A stretch of 64,000 bases of DNA, from assembly GCF_013141915.1 (NCBI RefSeq), contig NZ_SROX01000006.1, positions 62,001 through 126,000 on the forward strand. The letters run 5' to 3'. Of this stretch, positions 38,093 through 46,792 are shown one piece after another. Every line of letters begins with the position of its first letter. Within the stretch, counting starts at the first letter, position 1. Below the pieces are notes generated by a model. It did no database searches and had not been told where the DNA came from. It saw only the letters and a program-made list of their open reading frames with translations. This DNA is from Cupriavidus necator. GTDB lineage: Bacteria; Pseudomonadota; Gammaproteobacteria; Burkholderiales; Burkholderiaceae. The position numbers and the translations under genes are program-made.

Positions 38093-38397
38093 GATGTTCC
38101 AGAAGATCTGACCCCGCGCTCCGGCGCTGCACGCTTCTTTGTGCCCCGGATTTCACATTTTTCGACATTATGGCAACGGTTACAGACAAAGCAAAGAAAT
38201 CGGATCGGCGCCAGCTTGACCGCTCAACGCCTAATGGGCCGATCTGGTATCTTTACGTCCTTTGCGAAGCGTCGCAAGCCTGTGGCTTACCCGCCGCGTC
38301 GTGCCTGCCTCCCCTGCGCTGTACCCTCCGGCCACATCCATCACGTTATTCCGTGCTGCCCGCTTCGCATGCGTCCTCTTCCATGCGAGTCCATTCC

Positions 38398-39708
38398 ATG
38401 TCTACCACCAGCAGTACCGCCGCGGGTGTCGGCACGCCGCGCGCCGGCGCGCGCGCGCTCACCGGCCAGGATTACAAGACCCTTTCCCTTGCCGCCCTGG
38501 GCGGCGCGCTCGAATTCTACGACTTCATCATCTTCGTGTTCTTCGCGACGGTGATCGGCGAGCTGTTCTTCCCGCCGTCGGTGCCCGACTGGCTGCGCCA
38601 GCTGCAGACCTTCGGCATTTTTGCCGCGGGCTACCTGGCGCGGCCGCTCGGCGGCATCATCATGGCGCACTTCGGCGACCTGCTCGGCCGCAAGAAGATG
38701 TTCACTCTGTCGATTCTGCTGATGTCGGTGCCCACGCTGCTGATGGGGCTGATGCCGACCTACCAGTCGATCGGGCTGGCCGCGCCGGTGCTGCTGCTGT
38801 TGCTGCGCATCCTGCAAGGCGCGGCCGTCGGCGGCGAAGTGCCGGGCGCCTGGGTCTTTGTCTCCGAGCACGTGCCGGCGCGCCATGTCGGCTATGCCTG
38901 CGGCACGCTGACCGCGGGGCTGACCGCCGGCATCCTGCTGGGCTCTCTGGTGGCGACCGGCATCAACACGGTCTTCACCCCGGCGCAGCTGGCTGACTAT
39001 GGCTGGCGCGTGCCGTTCCTGATCGGCGGCGTGTTCGGCATCGCCTCGATGTACCTGCGGCGCTGGCTGCACGAGACCCCGGTCTTTGCCGAATTGCAGC
39101 AGCGCAAGGCGCTGGCCGCCGAAATGCCGCTGAAGTCGGTGATGCGGGACCACGGCGGCAGCGTTGCGGTGTCGATGCTGCTGACCTGGATGCTGTCGGC
39201 CGGCATCGTGGTGGTGATCCTGATGACGCCCACCTTCCTGCAGAAGCTGTATGGCTTCGACGCGCGCACGGCGCTGGTTGCCAACAGCGTGGCCACGCTG
39301 TGCCTGACGGCCGGCTGCATCGTTTCCGGCGCGCTGGCCGACCGCATCGGGGCACGCCGCACGCTGTTCTTCGGCGGGCTGCTGCTGGCGGTGTGCGCCT
39401 ATGTGTTCTACACCACCCTCTTCACCCGCCCGGACCTGCTGCTGCCGCTGTATGCGCTCGCGGGCTTCCTGGTCGGCACCATTGGCGCGGTGCCGTTCGT
39501 GCTGGTCAACGCGTTCCCGGCGCAGGTCAGGTTCTCGGGGCTGTCGTTCTCCTACAACGTGTCCTATGCGATCTTCGGCGGGCTGACGCCGATGGCGGTG
39601 ACGCTGATGCTGAAGAACGACCCGCTGGCGCCGGCGCACTATGTGGTGGCGCTGTGCGTGCTTGGCATGGTGACCGCGCTGTTCGTCAAGGACCGGGCGC
39701 GCGGCTGA
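38398..39708 (+). CDS. MFS transporter of the metabolite:H+ symporter (MHS) type
   Basis: A 436-aa, 12-helix carrier. The MHS pattern is clear: SLAALGGALEFYDFIIFVFF in helix 1, RPLGGIIMAHFGDLLGRKKM (the A-loop motif) and LRILQGAAVGGEVPGAWVFV in helix 4. ATG 38398 is preferred because it gives the normal N terminus, but its ribosome site is weak; ATG 38383 is an alternative. MHS carriers import organic acids or osmolytes such as citrate, ketoglutarate, shikimate or proline betaine; the substrate cannot be told. It stands divergent from the DUF748 gene. Confidence 0.9.
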   Translation: MSTTSSTAAGVGTPRAGARALTGQDYKTLSLAALGGALEFYDFIIFVFFATVIGELFFPPSVPDWLRQLQTFGIFAAGYLARPLGGIIMAHFGDLLGRKKMFTLSILLMSVPTLLMGLMPTYQSIGLAAPVLLLLLRILQGAAVGGEVPGAWVFVSEHVPARHVGYACGTLTAGLTAGILLGSLVATGINTVFTPAQLADYGWRVPFLIGGVFGIASMYLRRWLHETPVFAELQQRKALAAEMPLKSVMRDHGGSVAVSMLLTWMLSAGIVVVILMTPTFLQKLYGFDARTALVANSVATLCLTAGCIVSGALADRIGARRTLFFGGLLLAVCAYVFYTTLFTRPDLLLPLYALAGFLVGTIGAVPFVLVNAFPAQVRFSGLSFSYNVSYAIFGGLTPMAVTLMLKNDPLAPAHYVVALCVLGMVTALFVKDRARG

Positions 39709-39730
39709 TGCCACCGTTGCGGCAGGCAAG

Positions 39731-39756
39731 AAGGGAGGGCTGACGCCCTCCCTTTG
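39731..39756. terminator. hairpin terminator between convergent MFS and esterase genes
   Basis: AAGGGAGGGC-TGAC-GCCCTCCCTT with a short T-run on the plus strand, 23 bases after the MFS stop and just past the stop of the convergent esterase. Confidence 0.7.
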
Positions 39757-39779
39757 TCATGTGCACGCGCGGGCGCGCC

Positions 39780-40868
39780 TCAGCGTCGGTGCTGGCGGAG
39801 AAACTGCCACATCATCGTGCTGGCATCCGGCCCGATATCGCTGTGATAACTGTAGCGGTCGTCGCCACCGCTCCACGCGTGGCCCAGTCCCTCTACCTCG
39901 ACCAGCGTCACCAGGTCGCGGCGCCAGCGGCCGAAGCGGTATTCATGAGACCGGCCGGGGACATTACCCTCCGGCTCGAACCGCGCGGGACGGCCGGCGA
40001 GGCGGTCTTCAAGGCCGTTGTAGGCCAGGAACTGCCGCGCCAGCAGGCGCCCGTTGACCGGATGCACCGCATCGTCGGCGAGTCCATGGATCACCAGCGC
40101 GGGCATCTCGGGACCGCCCGGCGTCACGCCGGCGGCATCGAGCAGCCAGGCGGGCTCGGCCTCGGAGCCTGCCTGCATCGCGCGCAAGCCGGCGCGCGGA
40201 TTATCTGCCGCGCCGATGACCACGCCGGAATGGAGCGCCACCGCCGCCACCTTGTCCGGGTAGCGCAGCGCAACCACCGCGGCCATCGCCGCGCCGGCCG
40301 ACATGCCCGCCAGGTAGATCTCGCGCTCGCTCACATCATGGCGCGCCGCCAGCGCGTCGACCAGCGCCGCCACCGCCTGCGCCTCGCGTCCGCCGTCGGC
40401 CGCGCCCAGGTCAAACCACTGCCAGCAGCGCTGCATCTGGCGGCGCAATGGCTGTTGCGGGTAGGCGACGATAAAGCCCTCGCGTTCGGCCAGGGCATTC
40501 ATGCGCGTGCCCGCGGACAAATCATCGGGCGTCTGCCGACAGCCATGCAGCAACACCACCACCGGCAACGGACCGCGGTGAGCCTTGGAGGGGATGTAGA
40601 GGTGGTAGGAAAGCTGGGGCACCAGTTCGCCCGGCATGGGCGCTAGGCGCAAACGGTGCGCCTGCCAGGTGCCTCGCAAGGTATCTGACGGAGGTAACTG
40701 CCGCGCGGTTCGGCCCCGCCGGGAAGGGGCCGCCGGGCGTGCCGGCGTGAGCGGATTGAGCGAATCCATGTGCTCGAGCCAGGACTTTACCTGGGCTTCC
40801 GTACGGGCCTGCACTCGGCTTAGGCGCCGCATGCGCGCCTGCCAGTCGGTGGCAAGACTCTTGGTCAT
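39780..40868 (-). CDS. PHB-depolymerase-family (LpqC-like) alpha/beta-hydrolase esterase
   Basis: A 362-aa hydrolase. ATG 40868 has AGGAGTCC upstream. The alpha/beta core starts near residue 110 (LSYHLYIPS, then PVVVLLHGCRQTPDDLSAGT with the oxyanion His-Gly). The nucleophile is Ser in AGMSAGAAM, the acid probably Asp in HGLADDAVHP, and the His in EGLGHAWSGG. That arrangement is the Esterase_PHB family (short-chain PHA depolymerase or feruloyl-esterase-like). No signal peptide is evident; the 100-residue N-terminal extension is basic, which would suit an intracellular PHA-granule enzyme. This placement is inference. Confidence 0.87.
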   Translation of the reverse strand: MTKSLATDWQARMRRLSRVQARTEAQVKSWLEHMDSLNPLTPARPAAPSRRGRTARQLPPSDTLRGTWQAHRLRLAPMPGELVPQLSYHLYIPSKAHRGPLPVVVLLHGCRQTPDDLSAGTRMNALAEREGFIVAYPQQPLRRQMQRCWQWFDLGAADGGREAQAVAALVDALAARHDVSEREIYLAGMSAGAAMAAVVALRYPDKVAAVALHSGVVIGAADNPRAGLRAMQAGSEAEPAWLLDAAGVTPGGPEMPALVIHGLADDAVHPVNGRLLARQFLAYNGLEDRLAGRPARFEPEGNVPGRSHEYRFGRWRRDLVTLVEVEGLGHAWSGGDDRYSYHSDIGPDASTMMWQFLRQHRR

Positions 40869-41043
40869 GAGGACTCCTGTATGACGGAATCTCCCCCTAT
40901 GCCTGTATTGTTGCGTTGCAGCATACCACAGCCAAGAGAAGCCCACCCGCCATCGGCGGCGAGGTAAGCCGGAGTGCAACGGCGGAAGTGCCGCGGTGCC
41001 CTCCGGCGGCCCCACGACCGCCGGACAGCGCAAGCCGCAGAGG

Positions 41044-41922
41044 TCAGCGATCGGCCACCCGCTTCCAGCCGTCGGGCGAGAAGCTGCGAAGGGCCTTGGC
41101 GCGCGCGGCCGTGCCGGGACCCAGGTCGCGTTCGTAGAACACGCGGTCGCTGCCGAGCAGGAAGGTATGGACGCCGGTATCGCCGTAGCGCGCAGGCCAT
41201 GCGATCAGGCCGTAGCCGCCATCGCCCCCGGGGCCAGCAGGCAGGATGCGGTAGTGATAGCCGTAGAACGCGTCGGCGGCAGGCGTTTCGGGGCCCATCG
41301 CCAGTGCGTCGAGGCCAAGCGGGCTTGCATCCTCCTCGCTGGCGGCAGGCCAGTAAAGTCCGTCGGTCTTGCCTGCCGTGCTGATCAGCCGCCTGGCGTA
41401 GCGGCCCTGGCCCACCTGCTCGGCATAGCGCTGCTGCGCGTCCGCCAGCTGCAGCAGGGTTTCCATGGTGACCAGCTCATTGCGCCCGAGGCGGCGGCGG
41501 CGCACTTCCTGCTTGCCGGCTGGCAGGTCGAACTGCCAGCCGTCCTTCTGCCGGGCCAGCGGCACGGGGAAGGTCCATCCGCTCTCTCCCACTGCAATGC
41601 GGGCGCGGCGGTCGCCGTCGGGCTGCACGGCGTGGTGGCGCGCCCATGCACCCAGGAAGTCATAGACGTCGTCCTGGTCGATCGAGCCCTGCGGCACCAG
41701 TGACCGGTATTGCCGGCCAAGCACGCGCTGCAGCGCGTCGCCATCGCTGCGCGCGATGGCATCGCCAAGCGCATCGGCCGCCGCTTGCGGGCTCGGAAAA
41801 ACCTGTTGCGCCGCGGCGGGAACGGCCAGCGACAAGGCAAGGGCAGCAGCCACCAGCGGCAGCACGCGCGCCCCGCGCGCAAAGCCGAGCGCAAAAATCA
41901 GGTTACCGGTCTTGCGCATCAT
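41044..41922 (-). CDS. DUF2950 secreted protein
   Basis: A 292-aa exported protein (signal peptide ending near AVPAAAQQ). ATG 41922 has GGAGGTAAAGC upstream. Family features are FPSPQAAADALGDAIARSD at the mature start, LGRNELVTMETLLQLADAQQ and the late GYHYRILPAGPGGDGGYGL. The function of DUF2950 is not established. It sits 3 bases after the DUF3300 gene; the two families often travel together, so they probably act together in the envelope. Confidence 0.88.
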   Translation of the reverse strand: MMRKTGNLIFALGFARGARVLPLVAAALALSLAVPAAAQQVFPSPQAAADALGDAIARSDGDALQRVLGRQYRSLVPQGSIDQDDVYDFLGAWARHHAVQPDGDRRARIAVGESGWTFPVPLARQKDGWQFDLPAGKQEVRRRRLGRNELVTMETLLQLADAQQRYAEQVGQGRYARRLISTAGKTDGLYWPAASEEDASPLGLDALAMGPETPAADAFYGYHYRILPAGPGGDGGYGLIAWPARYGDTGVHTFLLGSDRVFYERDLGPGTAARAKALRSFSPDGWKRVADR

Positions 41923-41925
41923 GCT

Positions 41926-43263
41926 TTACCTCCGGCCATGGCCAAAATGTTCACCGCCGCCCAGCCGGCCTCCGCCCCCCGGTCCACCGCCCTGACGCAC
42001 GGCCCCCTGGTGGAACCCGGCCGGACGCACCGGCGCCGCATGGTGCTCAAACGACGCGGCGCGCTGCGTCTGCTGGCGCATGCGGTCGCCATTGCCGGCG
42101 TCGCGCAGCGCGCTGTCGCGATTGGCGTGGTGCGCGCGCTCGCGCGCTGCGGCCTGGTCCGCGCGCTGGTGCTCGGCACCCGCGGGCCGCGGCGTGCGCG
42201 TGCCCGCGCCGGGCCGCGCGCCCTCGGCGCGACCGGCCACGCCGCCGGCATGGCCAGGAATCGCCTGGCCGGTACGGCCTTCGAACGAACGGGCGGCGCG
42301 CTCGCGTGCCTGGTCGCGCGCGGAGGGCTCGCGCGGCACGGCCCCGGCGCCGCCGACGCGCTGGCCCGGCTGCGCCCCCGCCTGGCGATTGGCCAGGCCG
42401 GCCTGGCGCTGCTGGTCATAACGGCCGCGCACCGCCGCATTGTTGTACGGCACATTGCCGCGCCGGGCCGGGTCGTGCTGCCAGTTCACGTTGGCGCGAT
42501 TCACATCCAGGCGCTGGTTGACATTGATGTTGTTGTAGCGGTTCACGTTGATATTGACATCGTGATCGTGCCAGTCGAATCCGCCCCACATCGCATCGAC
42601 CGCGGCCACGCCCAGCCCGAAGCCGATGCCGGACACCAGTGCCGTGGCGAACACCGAGCCAGGCGGCGGCGGGTAATACGCCGGCGGATAGGCCGGATAC
42701 GGCCAGGTGCCGTACACCGTGGTCGGGTTATAGGCGGGCACGTAGACCACTTGCGGATTGGCCGGCTCGATCTGCACGATGGTGGTGCCGCCTGAACTCT
42801 GGGTCACCACCTTCTGCTGCTCGGTGGTCTTGAGCGTGCCCGCGTTCTGCGCTTGCAAGCGCAGCCGCTGCACCGAGTCCATCACATCGTTGGGCTGCGC
42901 CAGGAACGCATCGCCGACGGACTGCACCCACTGCGGCTGGCGTCCCATCATGTCGAGCACCGACGGGAAGGCGGCCAGCGACTGCACGCTGGGATCCCAG
43001 TTCTGGCTGGCCACTGCCTTGGTCGCGGCGTCGCCCGACAGGCTGGGATTGGCCTTGGACCATTGCGCCGCCGCGGCCACGTCGGCCGGATAGGTGGCCG
43101 CCATCAACACCTGGGACAGCAGCGCGTCCGGATATAACGCCACCGGCGCGGTCAGCTGGTCCAGCTGTGCGTGGCTCAGCGTGGTTTGCGCCAGCGCGGG
43201 CTGCAGCGGCGCCGTCAACATCAGTGCCAGGCACCATGCGAAGAGCTGTTGAAGACGATGCAT
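41926..43263 (-). CDS. DUF3300 secreted protein with Arg/Gly/His-rich tail
   Basis: A 445-aa protein with a signal peptide (MHRLQQLFAWCLALMLTAPL, cut near LAQ). The DUF3300 domain is clear: LDQLTAPVALYPDALLSQVL, ATYPADVAAAAQWS, NWDPSVQSLAAFP, then NPQVVYVPAYNPTTVYG. A short hydrophobic/Gly segment (about 215-235) and an Asn/Val/Arg repeat (VNINVNRYNNINVNQRL) follow. The last 190 residues are low-complexity, rich in Arg, Ala, Gly and His (GGGRLGGGEHFGHGRR at the end). The role is unknown. It is in one unit with the small secreted protein upstream and DUF2950 downstream. Confidence 0.87.
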   Translation of the reverse strand: MHRLQQLFAWCLALMLTAPLQPALAQTTLSHAQLDQLTAPVALYPDALLSQVLMAATYPADVAAAAQWSKANPSLSGDAATKAVASQNWDPSVQSLAAFPSVLDMMGRQPQWVQSVGDAFLAQPNDVMDSVQRLRLQAQNAGTLKTTEQQKVVTQSSGGTTIVQIEPANPQVVYVPAYNPTTVYGTWPYPAYPPAYYPPPPGSVFATALVSGIGFGLGVAAVDAMWGGFDWHDHDVNINVNRYNNINVNQRLDVNRANVNWQHDPARRGNVPYNNAAVRGRYDQQRQAGLANRQAGAQPGQRVGGAGAVPREPSARDQARERAARSFEGRTGQAIPGHAGGVAGRAEGARPGAGTRTPRPAGAEHQRADQAAARERAHHANRDSALRDAGNGDRMRQQTQRAASFEHHAAPVRPAGFHQGAVRQGGGPGGGGRLGGGEHFGHGRR

Positions 43264-43315
43264 AGTGACGCTCCACAAGTCAGCAAGTGACAGCCGGCCG
43301 GCCGCGGTGCGCCGC

Positions 43316-43696
43316 TCAGCGGCGTTCCTGCGCGCACTGCTGGCGATACGCTTCTTCCAGGCGCTTGCGATCCGCCTGGCGTTCCAGCGTCGGGTAGGTG
43401 CGCCCGTCAGCCGTGGTGACCGACTCTTTGCCGGTGGACCATTGGGGCCCACCGGGCAATGCATTGATCTGGTCGAGCAAGCCCTGGCAGTGCTGGCGCT
43501 GCGACGCTGAAAGCGTGCCGCCAGGCCCTTCCACCACCGCCGTGGCCTCATCCAGCATTCGTGGCGGTGGCGGCGCCACCATCGGCGTGCCGGCCGCCGC
43601 GGCCGAAGCCGCGCTGGCATTGCCGGCTGCCCACAACGGGGCCGCCGCCATGGCGGTGCAGGCCAGCATGCCCGCCTTGATCAGAAACTTCGTCAA
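43316..43696 (-). CDS. small secreted protein upstream of the DUF3300/DUF2950 pair
   Basis: A 126-aa protein not assigned to a family. TTG 43696 is the likely start, with GGAG seven bases before it. A signal peptide (MTKFLIKAGMLACTAMAAAP) gives a mature part with two Cys (QRQHCQGLLDQINAL and YRQQCAQERR), which could form a disulfide. Fifty-two bases separate it from DUF3300 in the same direction, so it is probably the first gene of a three-gene envelope cassette. Confidence 0.7.
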   Translation of the reverse strand: MTKFLIKAGMLACTAMAAAPLWAAGNASAASAAAAGTPMVAPPPPRMLDEATAVVEGPGGTLSASQRQHCQGLLDQINALPGGPQWSTGKESVTTADGRTYPTLERQADRKRLEEAYRQQCAQERR

Positions 43697-43765
43697 ACCT
43701 AGACTCCAGAGCCATCCACGACAAATCTGTGCCTGCCGTGGGCAGGTTGCAGGAACCGTCCGCCG

Positions 43766-44056
43766 CTAGCGGCCCTTGTCGCTGCCGCCACGGCGGCCGG
43801 TACGGTTGCGCATCAACTCAAGCTTGAGCAGCGCATCCGCAAGCATACTCTTCAGCCGCGCATTTTCTTCCTGCAGTTCGCGCAGCTTGCGCCCGTCACG
43901 CGCCTCGCCGTTGCCCAGCTGGCCGTAGCGGCTGCGCCATCCGTAGAACGATGCATCGCTGAAGCCATAGCGCGCGCACAACTCGCGCACCGGCACGCCG
44001 CTGGCCGCCTCGGCCAGATAACCACGGATCTGCTCTTCCGAATACCGTCTGTTCAC
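43766..44056 (-). CDS. lone IS3-family OrfA-like transposase protein
   Basis: A 96-aa protein with the helix-turn-helix of IS3-type OrfA (RRYSEEQIRGYLAEAASGVP, then ELCARYGFSDASFYGWRSRY) and a leucine-zipper-like tail (LRELQEENARLKSMLADALL). In a live IS3 element it would be followed by OrfB with a DDE integrase domain through a -1 frameshift; here the downstream side holds an unrelated gene. No terminal repeats or target duplication were found. It is either a remnant or a domesticated DNA-binding protein. Confidence 0.75.
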   Translation of the reverse strand: MNRRYSEEQIRGYLAEAASGVPVRELCARYGFSDASFYGWRSRYGQLGNGEARDGRKLRELQEENARLKSMLADALLKLELMRNRTGRRGGSDKGR

Positions 44057-44859
44057 GAATCTCTCCGCTTCGCAACGGCGAGGCGCAGGCGTCGCATAGC
44101 CGCGACGCCCACCGTGCCGACTCTCGCCGTAAGTTAGCCTACGGCCGCCGCAAAAGGCAATTCAGTGTCTTCGCGGTGCGAGTTAAGAAAATTATCGGGG
44201 CACACCGGTGCCGTAACCTCGGTACGGATTACGAAATTTCGTTATTCCAATTTGGAACGAGCGCGAACTCATTGTTACTAAACCTCACCCAAGCGGGGGA
44301 TGACGAGTTTTCTGGAAACCGGCATTTGGCGCCAAACCAGGCCGCAAACGCTGATTTTAAGCCATGTCTTGGGCGCGATACAAAACTAGGGAAAAGAATT
44401 CAATAAGTCAGTCATCAATTCAAGTTTCTATGACTTTTTCTAAGCATGTATTAAGCTTCCTCGGCACAACTAAATTTCAAACGCCTTCGCACGATGCCCC
44501 ACGGCACCGGCAGAAGCGCGGTCCTGGCAGCGTGCACCGTCAAGGAGTCGCCCAGTACGCCGGTTCCATCCCGGGCCGCCGGCACGCGCCGGATTTTGGT
44601 GGATCAAAGCGGCGCGACGCAGTTGGTCGAGTCCTGTCGGACACCGGCGTGTCACGCGTGTCGTGAAGCATCGTGCCCGAGACTTTGCTTGCGGGCTTCG
44701 TATTAGTCCACTCAGTTCGCCCTGCGTGGCGCCATCGCCAGCGTACCTGGCTGAAGCGCGCGGTGCGCCCTGGTTTCATGCGCGTCATGACTGGCGCCTT
44801 GCTGTTTGCGTCGGACCGACAGAAAAAGAAAGCGAAGTCATGTATCGGGAGAAGTCGGA
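44057..44859. other. 803-bp gap with a lower-GC core and no convincing gene
   Basis: The core at about 44160-44480 is clearly poorer in GC than the neighbouring genes. It contains two adjacent palindromes (44231-44242 and 44245-44257) and a GGCAC/GTGCC hairpin at about 44199-44212. Short frames exist (for example a GTG frame 44176-44406) but none has a ribosome site or a recognisable product. It may be the flank of a decayed insertion (see the lone OrfA) or the control region for the LysR gene. Confidence 0.5.
44231..44257. promoter_or_regulatory. paired palindromes in the low-GC gap
   Basis: ACGAAATTTCGT at 44231-44242 and TTCCAATTTGGAA at 44245-44257 are each perfectly symmetric and only two bases apart. 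They could be operators or the arms of a small structured RNA. Confidence 0.4.
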
Positions 44860-45816
44860 ATGCGTCATGTCAGCACGAAGTTGTTGCATGTCTTTGTTCT
44901 CGTCATGGAATACCGCGACCTGACCGCGGTTGCCGCCTGCACCCAGGGACGCGTGCCCACGGTGGCCTACAGCCTGGCGCGCTTGCGCGAAATCACCGGC
45001 GACCCGCTGTTCGTCAAGCGCAACGGCATGCTAGAGCCCACGCCGCACGCGCTGCGCCTGGAACAGACGGCGCGCCAGATCCTGGCCAAATGGAATCACC
45101 TGGTGCGGCCCGGCGAATCTGGCCTGAACAAGCGCCGCGACGGCGGCCGGCGTGTCTCCATCGGCTTTTCTTCGTCGATCGGCGATCCGGTCATCACCGA
45201 GATCCTGACCGCGCTGTGCGAGCAATTTCCGCAAGACAGCTTTGTCACGCGCCCGGTGATTGCCGACGCTGCGCTTGCCGGCCAGCTGGGCGATGGCGAG
45301 CTTGACTGCGCCTTCGTGGTCGACAGCGCGCACGATCCCGAACGCGTGCGCCAGCACAACATCATGGCGACGCCGCGGCGGCTGGTCAGCGCCACGCGCG
45401 GCGGCAGCCCGGACAGCGAGAGTGCCTGGATCCTGTTGCAGGAAGACAGCGAGGCCGGCAGCCCGCTGCGAGCCTTCCTGAGCCGGCAAGCCATCACACC
45501 CGGCCATCGCGAGACTGTGGTGCCATCCTGGCATACACAGATCACGCTGCTGCATTCCGCCGGCGGCATCTGCCCGGTGCTGGATTTCAACGTGCCGCTG
45601 GTCACGCGCGAGCGCAAGACCCGGCTGCTGGCGCCGCCAAGCAGTTTCCCCGAATGGGCCGCGCTGCATTTCTGGGGGCCGGACCGCAGCCGCGACCAGG
45701 GCGTGCTGCGCGACGTAATGGAAGTCGGCAGCGCCGTGCTGCGCGACCCGCTCAAGGCCATCGACGGACGCCGCAACGCACGCGCCGCATTCCAGGCCGA
45801 GACCGCTGCCACCTGA
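44860..45816 (+). CDS. LysR-family transcriptional regulator (NodD/NahR-like N terminus)
   Basis: A 318-aa regulator. ATG 44860 follows CGGGAGAAG. The winged helix (LTAVAACTQGRVPTVAYSLA, then RLREITGDPLFVKRNG and PTPHALRL) resembles the NodD/NahR/LinR-type LysR group. The co-inducer-binding domain from about residue 95 is diverged. No divergent gene lies next to it, only the 803-bp gap, so its target is open. Its own terminator, if any, is 190 bp beyond the stop. Confidence 0.87.
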   Translation: MRHVSTKLLHVFVLVMEYRDLTAVAACTQGRVPTVAYSLARLREITGDPLFVKRNGMLEPTPHALRLEQTARQILAKWNHLVRPGESGLNKRRDGGRRVSIGFSSSIGDPVITEILTALCEQFPQDSFVTRPVIADAALAGQLGDGELDCAFVVDSAHDPERVRQHNIMATPRRLVSATRGGSPDSESAWILLQEDSEAGSPLRAFLSRQAITPGHRETVVPSWHTQITLLHSAGGICPVLDFNVPLVTRERKTRLLAPPSSFPEWAALHFWGPDRSRDQGVLRDVMEVGSAVLRDPLKAIDGRRNARAAFQAETAAT

Positions 45817-46008
45817 GGCTGCGGGGCGGCGCGCTGGCTGGCCCAGGCGTCATGCCGGGCCATGATTTACGAATCCTCCTAGTTCGGGCGGACTGATGCG
45901 CCGCTATGCTGCCATGGCATTGCCGCAGTCCGGCCGTCTCCCGTTTGGCCCGGACCGGCAGCGATGCAAGCAGTTGTCCGGCGCCTTGCTGTCTGGCGTC
46001 ATTTTTGC

Positions 46009-46041
46009 GCCGCACGTCCCCTTGGCGTGCGGCGTTTTCTT
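46009..46041 (+). terminator. intrinsic terminator in the LysR-to-RR gap
   Basis: GCCGCACG pairs with CGTGCGGC across a 9-base loop, followed by GTTTTCTT. It is 193 bases after the LysR stop and 51 bases before the response regulator start. Confidence 0.8.
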
Positions 46042-46091
46042 GACGTTCGCCGAAGGCTGCGCCGCCTGAACAAGAATCGAGGAGCAACCCG

Positions 46092-46757
46092 ATGGCATTG
46101 AGGATCCTGCTTGCCGACGACCACCCGCTGGTCTCGGCGGCCGTCGCAGACCGCTTGCACACCCAGACCGGCTGGGAAGTCTGCGGCAGCGTCACCAGCG
46201 CGACCGCGCTGCTCAACAGCATCGACAGCCTGCGCCCCGATGTCGTCATCACGGACTACCACATGCCCGCGCAGGGCGAACGCAACAGCGACGGACTGCG
46301 GCTGCTGGCGAGCCTGCGGCGACGGCACCCGTCAATGGCCGTGATCGTGCTGACCATGATTACCAACCCGCTGGTGCTGCGCTCGATTCTCGACACCCAG
46401 ATCCATGGCCTGGTGCTGAAGGACGCCCCGCTGACCGAACTGGTCACGGTGGTTTACCGGATCCAGCGCGGCTTTCACTACATCGGCAAGTCGGCCATGG
46501 AAGTCCTGTCGCATGCCGATCCGGGCGGCCCCTTGGGAACGGGACGGGCCGGTGCGCAACGCCTGTCGCGGCGGGAAATGGAGGTATTGCGGCTATACCT
46601 GACCGGGCGCTCGGTCAGCGAGATCGCCATCCAGTTGTGCCGCAGCGTCAAGACCATCAGCCGGCAGAAGAACTGCGCCATGCAGAAGCTCGGCGTAACC
46701 AACGACCGCGAGCTGTTCGAGTTTGCCGCGCTCAACGGCCTGCTGCTGAGCGGCTGA
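46092..46757 (+). CDS. RcsB-like response regulator, orphan of its own kinase
   Basis: A 221-aa protein with a GAGGAG site. Receiver: acid pair ADD (D9, D10), phospho-Asp 55 in VVITDYHMP, and Lys in LVLKD. The C-terminal LuxR-type helix-turn-helix is LSRREMEVLRLYLTGRSVSE, then RSVKTISRQKNCAMQKLG. Its tail matches the two regulators at 57191 and 58103, the RcsB/RocA-type branch that works with BvgS-like hybrid kinases. No kinase is next to it; the nearest candidates are at 53785 and 58880. Confidence 0.9.
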   Translation: MALRILLADDHPLVSAAVADRLHTQTGWEVCGSVTSATALLNSIDSLRPDVVITDYHMPAQGERNSDGLRLLASLRRRHPSMAVIVLTMITNPLVLRSILDTQIHGLVLKDAPLTELVTVVYRIQRGFHYIGKSAMEVLSHADPGGPLGTGRAGAQRLSRREMEVLRLYLTGRSVSEIAIQLCRSVKTISRQKNCAMQKLGVTNDRELFEFAALNGLLLSG

Positions 46758-46792
46758 GCGCCACGCCGCGCGCCTCTGATGGCGCCACGGCA

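Noticed and set aside
44176..44406. A 76-codon GTG frame in the lower-GC gap.
   Set aside because: There is no ribosome site, and no recognisable product or conserved pattern; kept only as part of the gap description.
44494..44706. A 70-codon ATG frame before the LysR gene.
   Set aside because: No ribosome site and no family features; it probably arises by chance in GC-rich sequence.
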